Assembly: GCF_018283675.1 (NCBI RefSeq) | Contig: NZ_JAGVRK010000001.1 | Span: forward strand, 2,666,001 to 2,730,000 | Length of the DNA: 64,000 nt | Direction: 5' to 3' | Source: Metabacillus flavus | Lineage (GTDB): Bacteria > Bacillota > Bacilli > Bacillales > Bacillaceae | Shown: positions 34,138 through 42,520 of the stretch, in pieces | Layout of the letters: every line of letters begins with the position of its first letter | Position numbering within the stretch: position 1 is the first letter of the stretch | Program-made: the position numbers and the translations under genes | The notes under the pieces: model-generated | What the model was told of the DNA's origin: nothing | The model's database searches: none | The model's input: the letters and a program-made list of their open reading frames with translations, nothing else

Positions 34138-35289
34138 TTGATCTATTTAGATTACGCTGCCACAGCTCCTATGAGTGAGCAAGCGCTTGAAGCCTATATG
34201 AAAACCGCACAAACGGTTTACGGCAACAGCCAGAGTCTTCATGAAGAAGGCGGCCGGGCAGCTGAGTGGCTCTCGGCATCAAGGAAGAAAATTGCTTATT
34301 TGCTTGGCGGGGCGGAAGACGGCCTTTATTTTACCGGAAGCGGAAGTGAAGCCAATGTACTGGCATTAACGTCCCTCCTTAGTGGAGCAGATCCTAATAA
34401 AAAGGAAATCGTCATGAGCGAAATGGAGCACGCATCAATAAGAACATTCCTTTATGGGTTAGCAAATAAAGGCTATGTGATTAAAGAGGCTCAGCCCGGT
34501 ACCGGAGGAATGATTGGATGGAACGAAATTGAACCGCTTATCACGGAAAGTACGGTATTAATAACAGTCCAGCATGCAAATTCGGAAACAGGAATCATGC
34601 ATAACATAAAAGAAATCGCAGGTCTTGCCAAAAAAAATGGAATGCTATTTCATTCCGATTGTGTACAGACATTTGGAAAGGTACCTATTCTTGCAGAAGA
34701 ATGGGGGATCAGCGCGTTATCCGTTTCGGCCCATAAAATTCACGGACCAAAAGGATTGGGTGCAGCGTATATTTCACCATGCGCTTCCTGGAAGCCGGTC
34801 ATCGCAGGGACTTCTCACGAAAATGGGTTCCGCCCTGGAACAGTTGATGTCCCGGGCATTGTTTCCTTTGCCGTTGCAGCAATGGAAACAGTAAAAGAAA
34901 TGGACAGAGAATGGATGAAAATGAGAGAATACAGGAAGCATCTTGTATCATTTATAGAGGAGAAAAAGATTGGAATACCAATTAAGGCAAATGATGAGGA
35001 ATTTCAGCTTCCCGGAATCATCGGCTGCCTTTTATCTCATACTGAAGGCCAATATGCTATGCTTGCATGCAGTCAAAAAGGGGTGGCTATTTCAACAGGC
35101 AGTGCCTGCCACGCTGGAATGACCAAGCCTTCACATGCACTGCTCGCTCTTGGCATATCAGCTGAAAAAGCTCACTGCTTTATACGAATTTCTCCCGGCA
35201 GAGGAACGGACTTTTCACACGTTGAACGACTGGAATCGATTTTAGAAAGGCATTGTGCAGGAGCAGCAGAGAGGGTGAAATACATTTGA
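34138..35289 (+). CDS. nadS: NadB-associated cysteine desulfurase
   Basis: A PLP enzyme (383 residues) that takes sulfur from cysteine to build the iron-sulfur cluster of NadA; B. subtilis calls it NifS/NadS. Visible motifs are the N-terminal YLDYAATAP, the histidine in HANSETGI, the PLP lysine in SAHKIHGPKGLGA and the catalytic cysteine in STGSACHAGM. I choose TTG 34138, seven bases after TGGAGG, which leaves a normal N-terminus. It overlaps nadR by four bases (TTGA). Confidence 0.93.
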   Translation: MIYLDYAATAPMSEQALEAYMKTAQTVYGNSQSLHEEGGRAAEWLSASRKKIAYLLGGAEDGLYFTGSGSEANVLALTSLLSGADPNKKEIVMSEMEHASIRTFLYGLANKGYVIKEAQPGTGGMIGWNEIEPLITESTVLITVQHANSETGIMHNIKEIAGLAKKNGMLFHSDCVQTFGKVPILAEEWGISALSVSAHKIHGPKGLGAAYISPCASWKPVIAGTSHENGFRPGTVDVPGIVSFAVAAMETVKEMDREWMKMREYRKHLVSFIEEKKIGIPIKANDEEFQLPGIIGCLLSHTEGQYAMLACSQKGVAISTGSACHAGMTKPSHALLALGISAEKAHCFIRISPGRGTDFSHVERLESILERHCAGAAERVKYI

Positions 35290-35822
35290 CTTCTAAAGTA
35301 TACGGAGAAGAAAGAAGACAGCAGATTTTACAGCTGCTTCGTACAAGTCCTGTCCCTTTGACAGGAAGCGGTTTAGCAAAAAAAATGAATGTAAGCCGGC
35401 AAGTAATTGTTCAGGATATCTCATTGTTAAAAGCAAAATCTGAGCCGATTATGGCAACAAGCCAGGGATATATTTATATGCATTCGCATGCCCCTTCTAA
35501 AAATGCAGAGCGTTTAATCGCCTGTGTGCATACTCCAGAACAGACTGCTGAAGAGATGAGAGTCATTGTGGACCATGGTGCAGCAGTGAAGGATGTAATG
35601 GTAGAGCATCCCGTATACGGAGACCTCACGGCTTCAATCATGGTCCATAACCGGAAGGAAGTAGAAGAGTTTATTGAAAAAATAACATCAAGCCAGTCCT
35701 TCTATCTCTCTCAGCTAACAGAAGGCGTGCATATGCATACGATCGCTGCGGATTCCGAATCTGTACTTGATGATGTTTGCCAGGCTTTGGATGATAAGGG
35801 GTTTCTGATAAAAGACGAGTAA
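35286..35822 (+). CDS. nadR: NAD biosynthesis repressor NadR (NiaR/YrxA)
   Basis: This 178-residue regulator represses nad genes when nicotinate is plentiful. The N-terminal winged helix (RRQQILQLLRTSP, GSGLAKKMNVSRQVIVQDISLLKA) is joined to a ligand-binding 3H domain (from about residue 80), whose histidines appear in VDHGAAVKDVMVEHPVYGDL and EGVHMHTI. Translation starts at TTG 35286, overlapping the nadS stop. It is unrelated to the E. coli NadR and is best called NiaR in some databases. Confidence 0.92.
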   Translation: MTSKVYGEERRQQILQLLRTSPVPLTGSGLAKKMNVSRQVIVQDISLLKAKSEPIMATSQGYIYMHSHAPSKNAERLIACVHTPEQTAEEMRVIVDHGAAVKDVMVEHPVYGDLTASIMVHNRKEVEEFIEKITSSQSFYLSQLTEGVHMHTIAADSESVLDDVCQALDDKGFLIKDE

Positions 35823-35870
35823 AAAAATAGGCTGTCTAAAAAGTCTTGCTTAGAGGAAATGATTGAAATT

Positions 35871-35906
35871 GAAACCCCGGGACGCAATTCCGGGGGTTTT
35901 GATTTT
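35871..35906 (+). terminator. Terminator after nadR
   Basis: AAACCCCGG / CCGGGGGTTTT with a nine-base loop is followed by GATTTT. It ends the nadS-nadR unit. Confidence 0.8.
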
Positions 35907-35937
35907 AAATAAGTACTTTGAACAATTATGGGTTAGG

Positions 35938-36066
35938 CTGATTGAAGCGGAAGGTGAGAGACTAGAGCTAAGAGCAGCAGAACATGTGAGACCCTGCAGG
36001 CGCCCGGCGCCGCGGAGGCTCACCGCACGTCCCGCGGAAAGCGAGCAACATGGAGAGGAAATCAGC
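35938..36066. repeat. GC-rich interspersed element with terminal inverted repeats
   Basis: The element is bounded by GCTGATT (35938-35944) and its complement AATCAGC (36060-36066). Inside are GTGAG / CTCAC arms around the perfect GGCGCC-C-GGCGCC palindrome, and the phrases CCCGCGGAAAGCGAGCA and GGAGAGGAAATCAGC near the right end. I know closely similar sequences as abundant repeats in Bacillus-group genomes (established knowledge, not searched here). No transposase is present. It fills most of the nadR-pheA gap; the remainder is the nadR terminator and a weak hairpin after pheA. Confidence 0.75.
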
Positions 36067-36135
36067 CAAAACCAATCCAATTTCAAAAAGCGAAAGCAGC
36101 TTTGAAAACTGCTCTCTGGACTGCCCTTATGCTAT

Positions 36136-36996
36136 TCAGGCATAAAACGCTTTATAGCTGCCGAGAATTTTCACACCGCAGCCAAGAGCCTCCAGCTCAT
36201 TCACTGCACCTGGAATTAAAACGCTGTCCATAGCGTGCTCCAAATCAATTAGGAAAAAATAGTTTCCGAGCCCCGTCTTCATAGGCCTTGATTCAATTTT
36301 GGACATATTCAGTTTTCTCCAAGCAAAAGCGGAGAGCACCTGGTGAAGTGTTCCTGACTGGTTGGAAGGCAGCGTGACCATGATGGTGGTTTTATCTTTT
36401 CCTTCATACCCAGGCAAGACTGGGGGCTTTTCTGACATAGACGGATGTAAAATAGCGAACAATGTATGGTTGTAATGATAATCATGAATATCCTTCTTCA
36501 CAATGGATAGTCCGTAAACCTCTGCCGCCATTTCATTGGCAATGACTCCTGCGTTTTCTTCAGGGTGTTTGCTTACAAATTGAGCAGCCGCCCCTGTAGA
36601 AGCAGCATAGGAATGCTCGGCCTGCGGAAACTCATTATGCAGATAGCGGTGACATTGTGCGATTGCATGGGAATGGGATACAATCTTATCTACCTGCTGC
36701 CATGAGGATACACGATCAGGATGCACCATGAAATGCTGATTAATAGGGACTACCATTTCCCCGACAATATGAAGAGGCTGTTCATGAACGAGGTAGTCTA
36801 CTGTTAAATTCACTGATCCTTCAATAGCATTTTCAAGAGGGACAATCGAGAAGTCCACGTCTCCCGCTGCAACGGCATCCATACAAGCTGGAATGGTAGC
36901 ATAGGGAATCTGCTCAATCTGTTCATGAAAAAATTTTGAAACAGCCAGATGGGTGAATGTTGCTTTAGGTCCTAAAAATCCAATACGATAACTCAA
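36136..36996 (-). CDS. pheA: Prephenate dehydratase PheA
   Basis: PheA makes phenylpyruvate from prephenate for phenylalanine synthesis. The catalytic domain shows IGFLGPKATFTHLAV, VPLENAIEGSVNLTVDYL and the STGAAAQFVSK segment. A C-terminal ACT domain (from about residue 205; TLPSNQSGTLHQVLSAFAWRKLNMSKIESRPMKTGLGNYFFLIDL) should bind phenylalanine for feedback inhibition. I use the TTG at 36996 (286 residues), since the upstream TTG at 37005 lies only two bases from AAGGAG. It follows pheB by 15 bp. Confidence 0.93.
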   Translation of the reverse strand: MSYRIGFLGPKATFTHLAVSKFFHEQIEQIPYATIPACMDAVAAGDVDFSIVPLENAIEGSVNLTVDYLVHEQPLHIVGEMVVPINQHFMVHPDRVSSWQQVDKIVSHSHAIAQCHRYLHNEFPQAEHSYAASTGAAAQFVSKHPEENAGVIANEMAAEVYGLSIVKKDIHDYHYNHTLFAILHPSMSEKPPVLPGYEGKDKTTIMVTLPSNQSGTLHQVLSAFAWRKLNMSKIESRPMKTGLGNYFFLIDLEHAMDSVLIPGAVNELEALGCGVKILGSYKAFYA

Positions 36997-37011
36997 TGCT
37001 ACCAACTCTCC

Positions 37012-37455
37012 TTAAGCCCCTGATCCAAGTATTTCTACTTTATCGACAAACTCCATTTTCTTAAATCGTGAAATTAAATGATTAATATCTTCATTCATTC
37101 CGTTAATATTTAAAGAAAGCGTTACGTTGGCTCTGCCTTGAAGCGGAATGGTTTGATGAATCGTTAGGATGTTGCACCCCGCATTAGCTACAAGGCCGAG
37201 AAGCTCAGACAATGTCCCGGATCGATCTTCAAGCTGAAAAAAAAGCGTAATGATTTTCTCTTTCACAACTGTGTGAAAAGGGAAAACGGCATCTCTGTAT
37301 TTATAGAAAGCACTCCGGCTAAGATCTACCCGCTGGACTGCTTCCGCCACAGACCCCGCCTTTCCTCTCTCCATCATCTTTTTCACATCCAGCGTCTTTT
37401 TCATTGCTTCCGGAAGAACATCCTCACGGACAAGAAAAAACGTTTCCTCTTTCAA
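37012..37455 (-). CDS. pheB: ACT-domain protein PheB
   Basis: A 147-residue protein with an N-terminal helix-turn-helix-like segment ([22 protein letters not shown]) and a C-terminal ACT domain (about residues 70-145; [31 protein letters not shown]). PheB lies before pheA in bacilli, and the family is thought to sense an aromatic amino acid; its exact role is not settled. The TTG at 37455, eight bases after GGAGGGG, gives the B. subtilis length. A perfect hairpin (37532-37558) precedes it. Confidence 0.88.
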   Translation of the reverse strand: MKEETFFLVREDVLPEAMKKTLDVKKMMERGKAGSVAEAVQRVDLSRSAFYKYRDAVFPFHTVVKEKIITLFFQLEDRSGTLSELLGLVANAGCNILTIHQTIPLQGRANVTLSLNINGMNEDINHLISRFKKMEFVDKVEILGSGA

Positions 37456-37531
37456 TCCCATCACCCCTCCATGATAAAGTTGGCGAAGATAAGGATAGCT
37501 CTGTATCCTTAGCGGACATTCCAATATGTAT

Positions 37532-37558
37532 AATGTCCAGGCAAATTGCCTGGACATT
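37532..37558. promoter_or_regulatory. Perfect hairpin between obg and pheB
   Basis: AATGTCCAGGCAA and TTGCCTGGACATT form a 13-bp perfect inverted repeat around a single base; in RNA about 11 pairs around a five-base loop. No T tract follows on the minus strand, so it is not a classical terminator. It might limit read-through from obg or mark RNA processing. Confidence 0.6.
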
Positions 37559-37617
37559 CCGTTTTATATCCTGCATTGACGGGCAGTAAAACTCCCGCTC
37601 ATAAAGGATTCACTTTA

Positions 37618-38907
37618 TTAATCAACAAATTCAAATTCAAACTCAAGAAGTCTGACGATATCTCCGTCCTTGGCTCCTTTTTTGCGCAGGGCCTCATCAA
37701 CACCCATTGTACGCAGCTGGCGCGCAAAGCGGCGGACAGATTCTTCTCTGCTGAAGTCCGTCATCTTAAAGAGACGTTCGACTTTTTCTCCAGTGACGTC
37801 AAAAATTCCCGCACTGTCTCTTGTAATGATAAACGGTGTTTCTTCTTCTTCGAGTGTATAAACTACACGGTGAACACCCGGATCTTCTTCCTCTTTATGA
37901 AGCGGGAATTCCGGCGTATTCTCAAGTGTATCTGCAATGTTGAACAGAAGATCGCGAATTCCATCTCTTGTAGCTGCTGAAACGGCAAACACCGGAAAAT
38001 CATCTTGAAGTTTTTCTTTAAAGATCTTCAGATTTTCTTCTGAATCCGGCATATCCATCTTGTTTGCCACAATAATTTGAGGACGTTCTGTCAAACGCAG
38101 ATTATACTGTCTAAGTTCTTCATTGATTGTCAAGTAATCCTCATAAGGATCACGCCCTTCGAGGCCTGACATATCAATCACATGAACAATTACTCTTGTT
38201 CTTTCAATATGTCTTAGGAACTGATGTCCTAAACCGATTCCTTCATGCGCCCCTTCAATTAAACCCGGAAGATCCGCCATAACAAAGCTGCGCCCATCCT
38301 GCGTCTCAACCATTCCAAGGTTGGGAGCAAGCGTTGTAAAATGGTAATCGGCAATCTTTGGCTTAGCTGCTGATACAACGGATAAAAGTGTAGATTTACC
38401 CACACTCGGGAAACCGACCAGTCCAACATCTGCAAGCAGCTTTAGCTCCATCACAATGTAGCGTTCCTGGCCCGGCTCTCCATTTTCAGCAATCTCAGGA
38501 GCCGGATTGGAAGGTGTTGCAAAACGGGTATTCCCGCGTCCGCCTCTTCCGCCTCTTGCAATGACCGCCTGCTGGCCGTGCTCTGTTAAATCGGCAATGA
38601 CCTGTTTCGTATCATCATCCATCACCACTGTGCCAGGAGGTACTTTAACAATCATTTGCTCCGCATTTCGGCCGTGCATGTTTTTAGACATGCCATGCTC
38701 CCCGCGTTCCGCTTTAAAATGACGCTGATAGCGGAAATCCATCAGGGTTCTTAAACCTTCTTCCACCTCAAAAATGACGTTTGCACCCTTGCCTCCGTCA
38801 CCGCCGGCTGGCCCGCCGTCCGGAACATATTTTTCACGGCGATAAGCAACCATTCCATTGCCTCCGTCGCCGCCTTTTACATATATCTTGACCTGATCGA
38901 CAAACAT
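37618..38907 (-). CDS. obg: GTPase Obg
   Basis: Obg is an essential ribosome-associated GTPase linked to 50S assembly, the stress response and entry to sporulation. The 429-residue protein has the glycine-rich Obg fold (residues 1-158; [30 protein letters not shown]), the GTPase domain with [18 protein letters not shown] and NKMD, and the C-terminal OCT domain (about 345-429). The ATG follows GGAGGAAAG. Its partner spo0B lies 30 bp upstream, the usual order. Confidence 0.96.
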   Translation of the reverse strand: MFVDQVKIYVKGGDGGNGMVAYRREKYVPDGGPAGGDGGKGANVIFEVEEGLRTLMDFRYQRHFKAERGEHGMSKNMHGRNAEQMIVKVPPGTVVMDDDTKQVIADLTEHGQQAVIARGGRGGRGNTRFATPSNPAPEIAENGEPGQERYIVMELKLLADVGLVGFPSVGKSTLLSVVSAAKPKIADYHFTTLAPNLGMVETQDGRSFVMADLPGLIEGAHEGIGLGHQFLRHIERTRVIVHVIDMSGLEGRDPYEDYLTINEELRQYNLRLTERPQIIVANKMDMPDSEENLKIFKEKLQDDFPVFAVSAATRDGIRDLLFNIADTLENTPEFPLHKEEEDPGVHRVVYTLEEEETPFIITRDSAGIFDVTGEKVERLFKMTDFSREESVRRFARQLRTMGVDEALRKKGAKDGDIVRLLEFEFEFVD

Positions 38908-38937
38908 TATGTCTTTCCTCCGTTCTATGGTGCACGA

Positions 38938-39486
38938 TTACTTCGTATAAAAAATGACAGCCGCCGTAAATTCTTCAGCTGTTATCGTAAGTTCTGAGAG
39001 TTGATGATCGGGCAGCTTCATAAAATATGTATGCAAGCGCTCCATATCTTTTAGCATGCCATGAAAATCTAAAAAGAAACGGACCTGTCCCAATTCTTCC
39101 GACATCTCAATCGTCAGCACGAGCTGATTTTCACACCTGTCACCCGCGCAATGATCCAGCAGGGCAAAAAAGTCTTTGCACCAGGCACTCAAGCTTCGAT
39201 CGAGGCTGTCCAAATGAAACGTGTTCCCTACAATTTCATACTCCATGGAAAACAAGTGGCGCTCCCAGCCAAAGCTGATTAAATTTCCAGCCAGTTCTGG
39301 AGCCTTAAGATTGCAAAGCCTGGACTCCTGCTGGGCTTCAATAATGATTTCTTCCATAATCTCATTTACACGATCATATTTTTCAAGAGACAGGTTGCCC
39401 TTTATCAGCTGCAGCCGGTTCATCCAGTCATGCCGGTAGTGGCTAATGGCATCAACCATATTCCAGTTTTTGCTCTCTTTAGTCAT
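38938..39486 (-). CDS. spo0B: Sporulation phosphotransferase Spo0B
   Basis: Spo0B passes phosphate from Spo0F to Spo0A in the phosphorelay. This 182-residue protein has the four-helix-bundle N-terminus with SHYRHDWMNRLQLIKGNLSLEKYDRV; the phosphorylated histidine is H19 (the second H of HYRHD), equivalent to H30 in B. subtilis. The degenerate ATPase-like C-terminal domain follows. I use ATG 39486, five bases after GTGGAG; a GTG two codons earlier lies in that site. Confidence 0.9.
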   Translation of the reverse strand: MTKESKNWNMVDAISHYRHDWMNRLQLIKGNLSLEKYDRVNEIMEEIIIEAQQESRLCNLKAPELAGNLISFGWERHLFSMEYEIVGNTFHLDSLDRSLSAWCKDFFALLDHCAGDRCENQLVLTIEMSEELGQVRFFLDFHGMLKDMERLHTYFMKLPDHQLSELTITAEEFTAAVIFYTK

Positions 39487-39492
39487 TTGCAC

Positions 39493-39692
39493 TCCACTCT
39501 TTCTATTCTTTTAGGAGCATTGTTCTAATCAATTTGTGCTGTGCTGTGTAAATAAGTGAATTCCTTCTTATGAAAAGATTGCTTGATGAAATTATAGCAA
39601 ACCTATGCGCGGAAAAGAAACGGTTTATAACGAAAATAAGGATTTAGGGGGGTCTCAAGAGGATTTCTTGCCCATCTATCAAATTTTCACAA
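39493..39692. other. Spo0B-rpmA intergenic stretch, left part
   Basis: This is AT-rich DNA upstream of spo0B and should carry its promoter. I see no gene and no clear consensus promoter. The right part of the gap is a degenerate repeat and the rpmA terminator. Confidence 0.35.
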
Positions 39693-39800
39693 CAAAAGCG
39701 CAAGCGCACGGTGAGGGTGTTCTGTTATGTTCGCGAGATCCTTCAGAAAGGATCTGCCTGCTGCAAGCCCCGAGGTGCTTTAGCCGCTAAGCTGTATGGT
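39693..39800. repeat. Degenerate interspersed palindromic repeat, copy C
   Basis: AAAAGCGCAAGCGCAC at the left and CCGAGGTGCTTTAGCCGCTAAGCTG at the right match the ends of the elements at 30226 and 30415, with a hairpin GATCCTTCAGAAAGGATC in the middle. The outer pairing is weakened, so this looks like an old copy. Confidence 0.55.
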
Positions 39801-39841
39801 AAGAACCTGCTAAGCTCATTAAACTTGATAAAAGCAATAAT

Positions 39842-39880
39842 AAAAAAAAGAAACTCTAGCTCTTATTCAGCTAGAGTTTC
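39842..39880 (-). terminator. Terminator of the rplU-prp-rpmA operon
   Basis: GAAACTCTAGCT / AGCTAGAGTTTC is a 12-bp perfect stem with a seven-base loop, followed by eight T residues on the minus strand. Confidence 0.93.
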
Positions 39881-39887
39881 GGTTGAA

Positions 39888-40181
39888 TTAAGCTTCTTGA
39901 GCTGCAGGGTACACGCTCACTTTTTTGCGGTCGCGGCCTAAACGTTCGAAACGTACTACGCCGTCAACTTTAGCAAATAGAGTGTCGTCACCGCCGCGGC
40001 CAACGTTTTCACCCGGATAGATCTTTGTACCGCGCTGACGGTAAAGGATCGATCCTCCACTTACGAATTGTCCATCAGCACGTTTAGCGCCAAGACGTTT
40101 CGAATGTGAATCACGGCCGTTTTTTGTGGAACCTACTCCCTTTTTGGAAGCGAAAAATTGAATATCCAATTTTAAGAACAT
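39888..40181 (-). CDS. rpmA: 50S ribosomal protein L27
   Basis: L27 reaches the peptidyl-transferase centre. The 97-residue protein contains [21 protein letters not shown] and [23 protein letters not shown]. It starts [15 protein letters not shown]: Firmicute L27 carries such an N-terminal extension, which the Prp protease removes after the double phenylalanine, so the mature protein should start at ASKKG. The ATG follows a strong GGAGGTGAACCTC. The gene for Prp is 12 bp upstream. Confidence 0.97.
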   Translation of the reverse strand: MFLKLDIQFFASKKGVGSTKNGRDSHSKRLGAKRADGQFVSGGSILYRQRGTKIYPGENVGRGGDDTLFAKVDGVVRFERLGRDRKKVSVYPAAQEA

Positions 40182-40193
40182 GAGGTTCACCTC

Positions 40194-40532
40194 CTACTTT
40201 TCTAAAATGGTCATACGGATGTATTCTCCGTACTGTTCTTCTATGGTCTTAATGGAGACGACCATCCCTTCGATGAGCAGCTGTCCTTTTTGAATGGCTT
40301 CCTCTGAAACAGAATCAGGCCATTCAAAGGTTATATGTCCCTGCTTCTGGTCCATTTCCAATATGGGCTCGATGCCTGCTAGTTCATGGACCGCGTTAAT
40401 CGCTCCGAACACGACACAGGATGCGCCTGCACATACAAGATCTTTTCCAGTTTCATCAAAATCAGCGTGCCCCGTCATGGCGAAGGACTGAATCGTTCCT
40501 TCAGCAGATCGGTTTACCGTAACGTTTATCAT
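40194..40532 (-). CDS. prp: Ribosomal processing cysteine protease Prp (YsxB)
   Basis: Prp trims the N-terminal extension of L27 and is essential in Staphylococcus aureus. This 112-residue protein keeps the catalytic pair, H22 in MTGHADF and C34 in LVCAGAS. It sits between rplU and rpmA, as is standard. The start ATG is also the first codon of MINVTVNRSAEG. The L27 encoded downstream carries the matching cleavage site, so the system looks complete. Confidence 0.93.
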   Translation of the reverse strand: MINVTVNRSAEGTIQSFAMTGHADFDETGKDLVCAGASCVVFGAINAVHELAGIEPILEMDQKQGHITFEWPDSVSEEAIQKGQLLIEGMVVSIKTIEEQYGEYIRMTILEK

Positions 40533-40543
40533 AGGATCAAGCC

Positions 40544-40852
40544 TTACGCGTTGATTTTTTCAATAACAACTTTTGTGTATGGCTGACGATGACCTTGCTT
40601 TTTCTTCTGGTTTTTCTTCGCTTTGTATTTGAAAACAACCAATTTTTTCGCACGGCCTTGTTTTTCAACTTTAGCTGTAACGGTTGCTCCGGATACTAGA
40701 GGGCTTCCAACTTTAACGTCGTCGCCGCCTACGAATAAAACTTTGTCAAATGTAACAGTTTCACCTAGCTCGCCTGCCACTTTTTCAATGTAGACTGCTT
40801 GGCCTTCTGCTACTTTAATTTGCTTTCCGCCAGTTTCAATAATTGCGTACAT
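40544..40852 (-). CDS. rplU: 50S ribosomal protein L21
   Basis: L21 binds 23S rRNA in the early assembly core. The 102-residue protein has the usual N-terminus [18 protein letters not shown], the beta-rich middle and the basic C-terminus [24 protein letters not shown]. The ATG follows GGAGGTGCAGTGG. It heads the rplU-prp-rpmA operon behind a conserved-type leader RNA. Confidence 0.98.
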   Translation of the reverse strand: MYAIIETGGKQIKVAEGQAVYIEKVAGELGETVTFDKVLFVGGDDVKVGSPLVSGATVTAKVEKQGRAKKLVVFKYKAKKNQKKKQGHRQPYTKVVIEKINA

Positions 40853-40976
40853 TCCACTGCACCTCCTATTTGATACTCAGACTCGCCAGTGTACAGGTGA
40901 ATTATGATGAAGATCATCAAAATTTCTTACTACCTGCATCCGAGCGGTTGTAGCCACGGGTGCTACAAACAGTAAC
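40853..40976 (-). ncRNA. L21 leader (autogenous regulatory RNA)
   Basis: The 5' untranslated region of rplU is about 120 bases and highly structured: GTAGC-ACCCGTG-GCTAC and TGATGATC-TTCATCA hairpins, followed by the phrase CACTGGCGAGTCTGAG just before the ribosome binding site. Bacilli are known to carry a conserved L21 leader at this position. I assign it by position and appearance. Confidence 0.65.
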
Positions 40977-40982
40977 ATAAGA

Positions 40983-41012
40983 ATATTACCAGAAGTTTAA
41001 TCTATTTGTCAA
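40983..41012 (-). promoter_or_regulatory. Promoter of the rplU operon
   Basis: A perfect -35 TTGACA (41007-41012 on the minus strand) overlaps the rng stop codon; a -10 TAATAT (40983-40988) follows after 18 bp. Transcription should start near 40976, giving the leader RNA. Confidence 0.75.
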
Positions 41013-42462
41013 TGTTCTTTTCCTGTTGTGATATTCGCTCCCGAATATCTTTTTCGTCTCCGATATGCCGAAGCTCATAACCCGGCTTCTCCCAATCACC
41101 GGCAGTTATGAAAATACGAAAATGAAGCTCCTTTTCAAGATCCCTGACGCCGCGTTCCAAAATGGCCATTACTCCGAGCTCCGCATGAACCCAGATCGCT
41201 TCATCTTCCATGTACCGGTATTGCCGCAATTCCCTTGCAAGCCTTAAGGCAACGGTTTCAGCAGAATCGACTCTGCCCTTTCCGGCGCAGACGCGGCACG
41301 GCTCTGTTAACAGAGCATCAAGGTCCTCACTCGTCTTCTTCCTCGTAATCTGAAGGAGATTAAGCTCCGTAAAGCCGATAATGCGGGTCTGGATTCGATC
41401 CCGCTCAACCTGCTTTTGCATCACCTGCAAAATACTTTTCTGATCAGACGCTTCCTTCATATCGATAAAGTCAATCAGGATGATTCCGTTTAAATTTCGC
41501 AGGCGGATTTGCCTTGCTGCTTCAAGAGCGGCTTCCTTATTCGTATCGAGTATCGTTTGGCGCTGCGAATCCTTGCCTGTAAACTTCCCTGAATTGACAT
41601 CAATAACATGCAGCGCTTCGGTTTTCTCAATCAGCAGGTAGGCTCCATTTTTCAGCCAGACAGCCTTCTTTTGAAGCTTATGTATTTCTGAATCCAGCGT
41701 GTCGTAAATCTCTGAGCCTTCTTTTGAATGGTTCACGCTTGTCTCACAATCCTCTGGAAGATGCTTTCTCAGGCTCTCCGCTAAATCCGCATCATCACAG
41801 TGTATCTCCGAATAGACCGATATGGAACGTTCGGTTAGAATCGTTTCAAGCAGGTCCCCTGTTTCCTTTAGAGGTAGAGGGGCTTTCGAGGAATGAGACG
41901 GAAGAAGCTCCTTGAACTCCTTTTTAAGCCTGTACAGTTCATCTTTAAGTTCATCTGCCGGCAGGGAAGCTGCTGCCGTGCGAAGCAATACTCCTTCTTC
42001 GTCATCGAGAAATTTGCTGACCCATGCTCTAAGCTGACCCGCTCCGGATTCATCGATTTTTCTTGAGACCGTAATTCTTCCTCCATAAGGCATATAGACG
42101 AGCGAGCTCCCCGGAAATTCTATATTAGCGGTCAGGGCAGGACCCTTCCATTCGTCTCCTTCTTTTTTAATTTGAACCATTAGCTTCTGGCCTTCATGCA
42201 AAAAAGAAGAGATGGACTTCTGCTGATCAGATCGTCTGTAAGCAGGCAGATCCTCGACCCGGATAAACCCGTTTCGTTCCAGTCCGATATCGATAAAAGC
42301 TGCCTGCATCCCTTTGACCACTTTTTCAACTTTCCCGAAAAAAATGCTTCCCGCTTTCCCCTTTTGACCGGATTTTACAATTTTTAAATCTGCCAATTTT
42401 CCATGCTCAAATAAAGCAATTCGCTTTTCAGGCAGATTGGCTTGAACAATTAGCGTTTTCAA
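41002..42462 (-). CDS. rng: Ribonuclease E/G family endoribonuclease
   Basis: A 486-residue RNase of the E/G family that cuts single-stranded AU-rich RNA and may mature rRNA. The S1 RNA-binding domain (about residues 35-125; GSIFFGKVEKVVKGMQAAFIDIGLERNGFIRVEDL), the DNase-I-like catalytic domain with metal-binding aspartates in HVIDVNSGKFTG and IILIDFIDM, and the zinc-link CRVCAGKG near residue 400 are visible. It is the short Rng form without a degradosome scaffold. B. subtilis lacks a gene here. The start is TTG 42462 after AGAGGGAA. Confidence 0.9.
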   Translation of the reverse strand: MKTLIVQANLPEKRIALFEHGKLADLKIVKSGQKGKAGSIFFGKVEKVVKGMQAAFIDIGLERNGFIRVEDLPAYRRSDQQKSISSFLHEGQKLMVQIKKEGDEWKGPALTANIEFPGSSLVYMPYGGRITVSRKIDESGAGQLRAWVSKFLDDEEGVLLRTAAASLPADELKDELYRLKKEFKELLPSHSSKAPLPLKETGDLLETILTERSISVYSEIHCDDADLAESLRKHLPEDCETSVNHSKEGSEIYDTLDSEIHKLQKKAVWLKNGAYLLIEKTEALHVIDVNSGKFTGKDSQRQTILDTNKEAALEAARQIRLRNLNGIILIDFIDMKEASDQKSILQVMQKQVERDRIQTRIIGFTELNLLQITRKKTSEDLDALLTEPCRVCAGKGRVDSAETVALRLARELRQYRYMEDEAIWVHAELGVMAILERGVRDLEKELHFRIFITAGDWEKPGYELRHIGDEKDIRERISQQEKNIDK

Positions 42463-42520
42463 CGGATTCCCTCTTTTACAATCATCATTTTCCCCATTTA
42501 CTCACGTTTCAAGAGGGAAG

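Noticed and set aside
35863-36105. An 80-residue plus-strand frame over the GC-rich element before pheA
   Set aside because: It starts in the nadR terminator region and consists of translated palindromic repeat. No family or ribosome binding site supports it.
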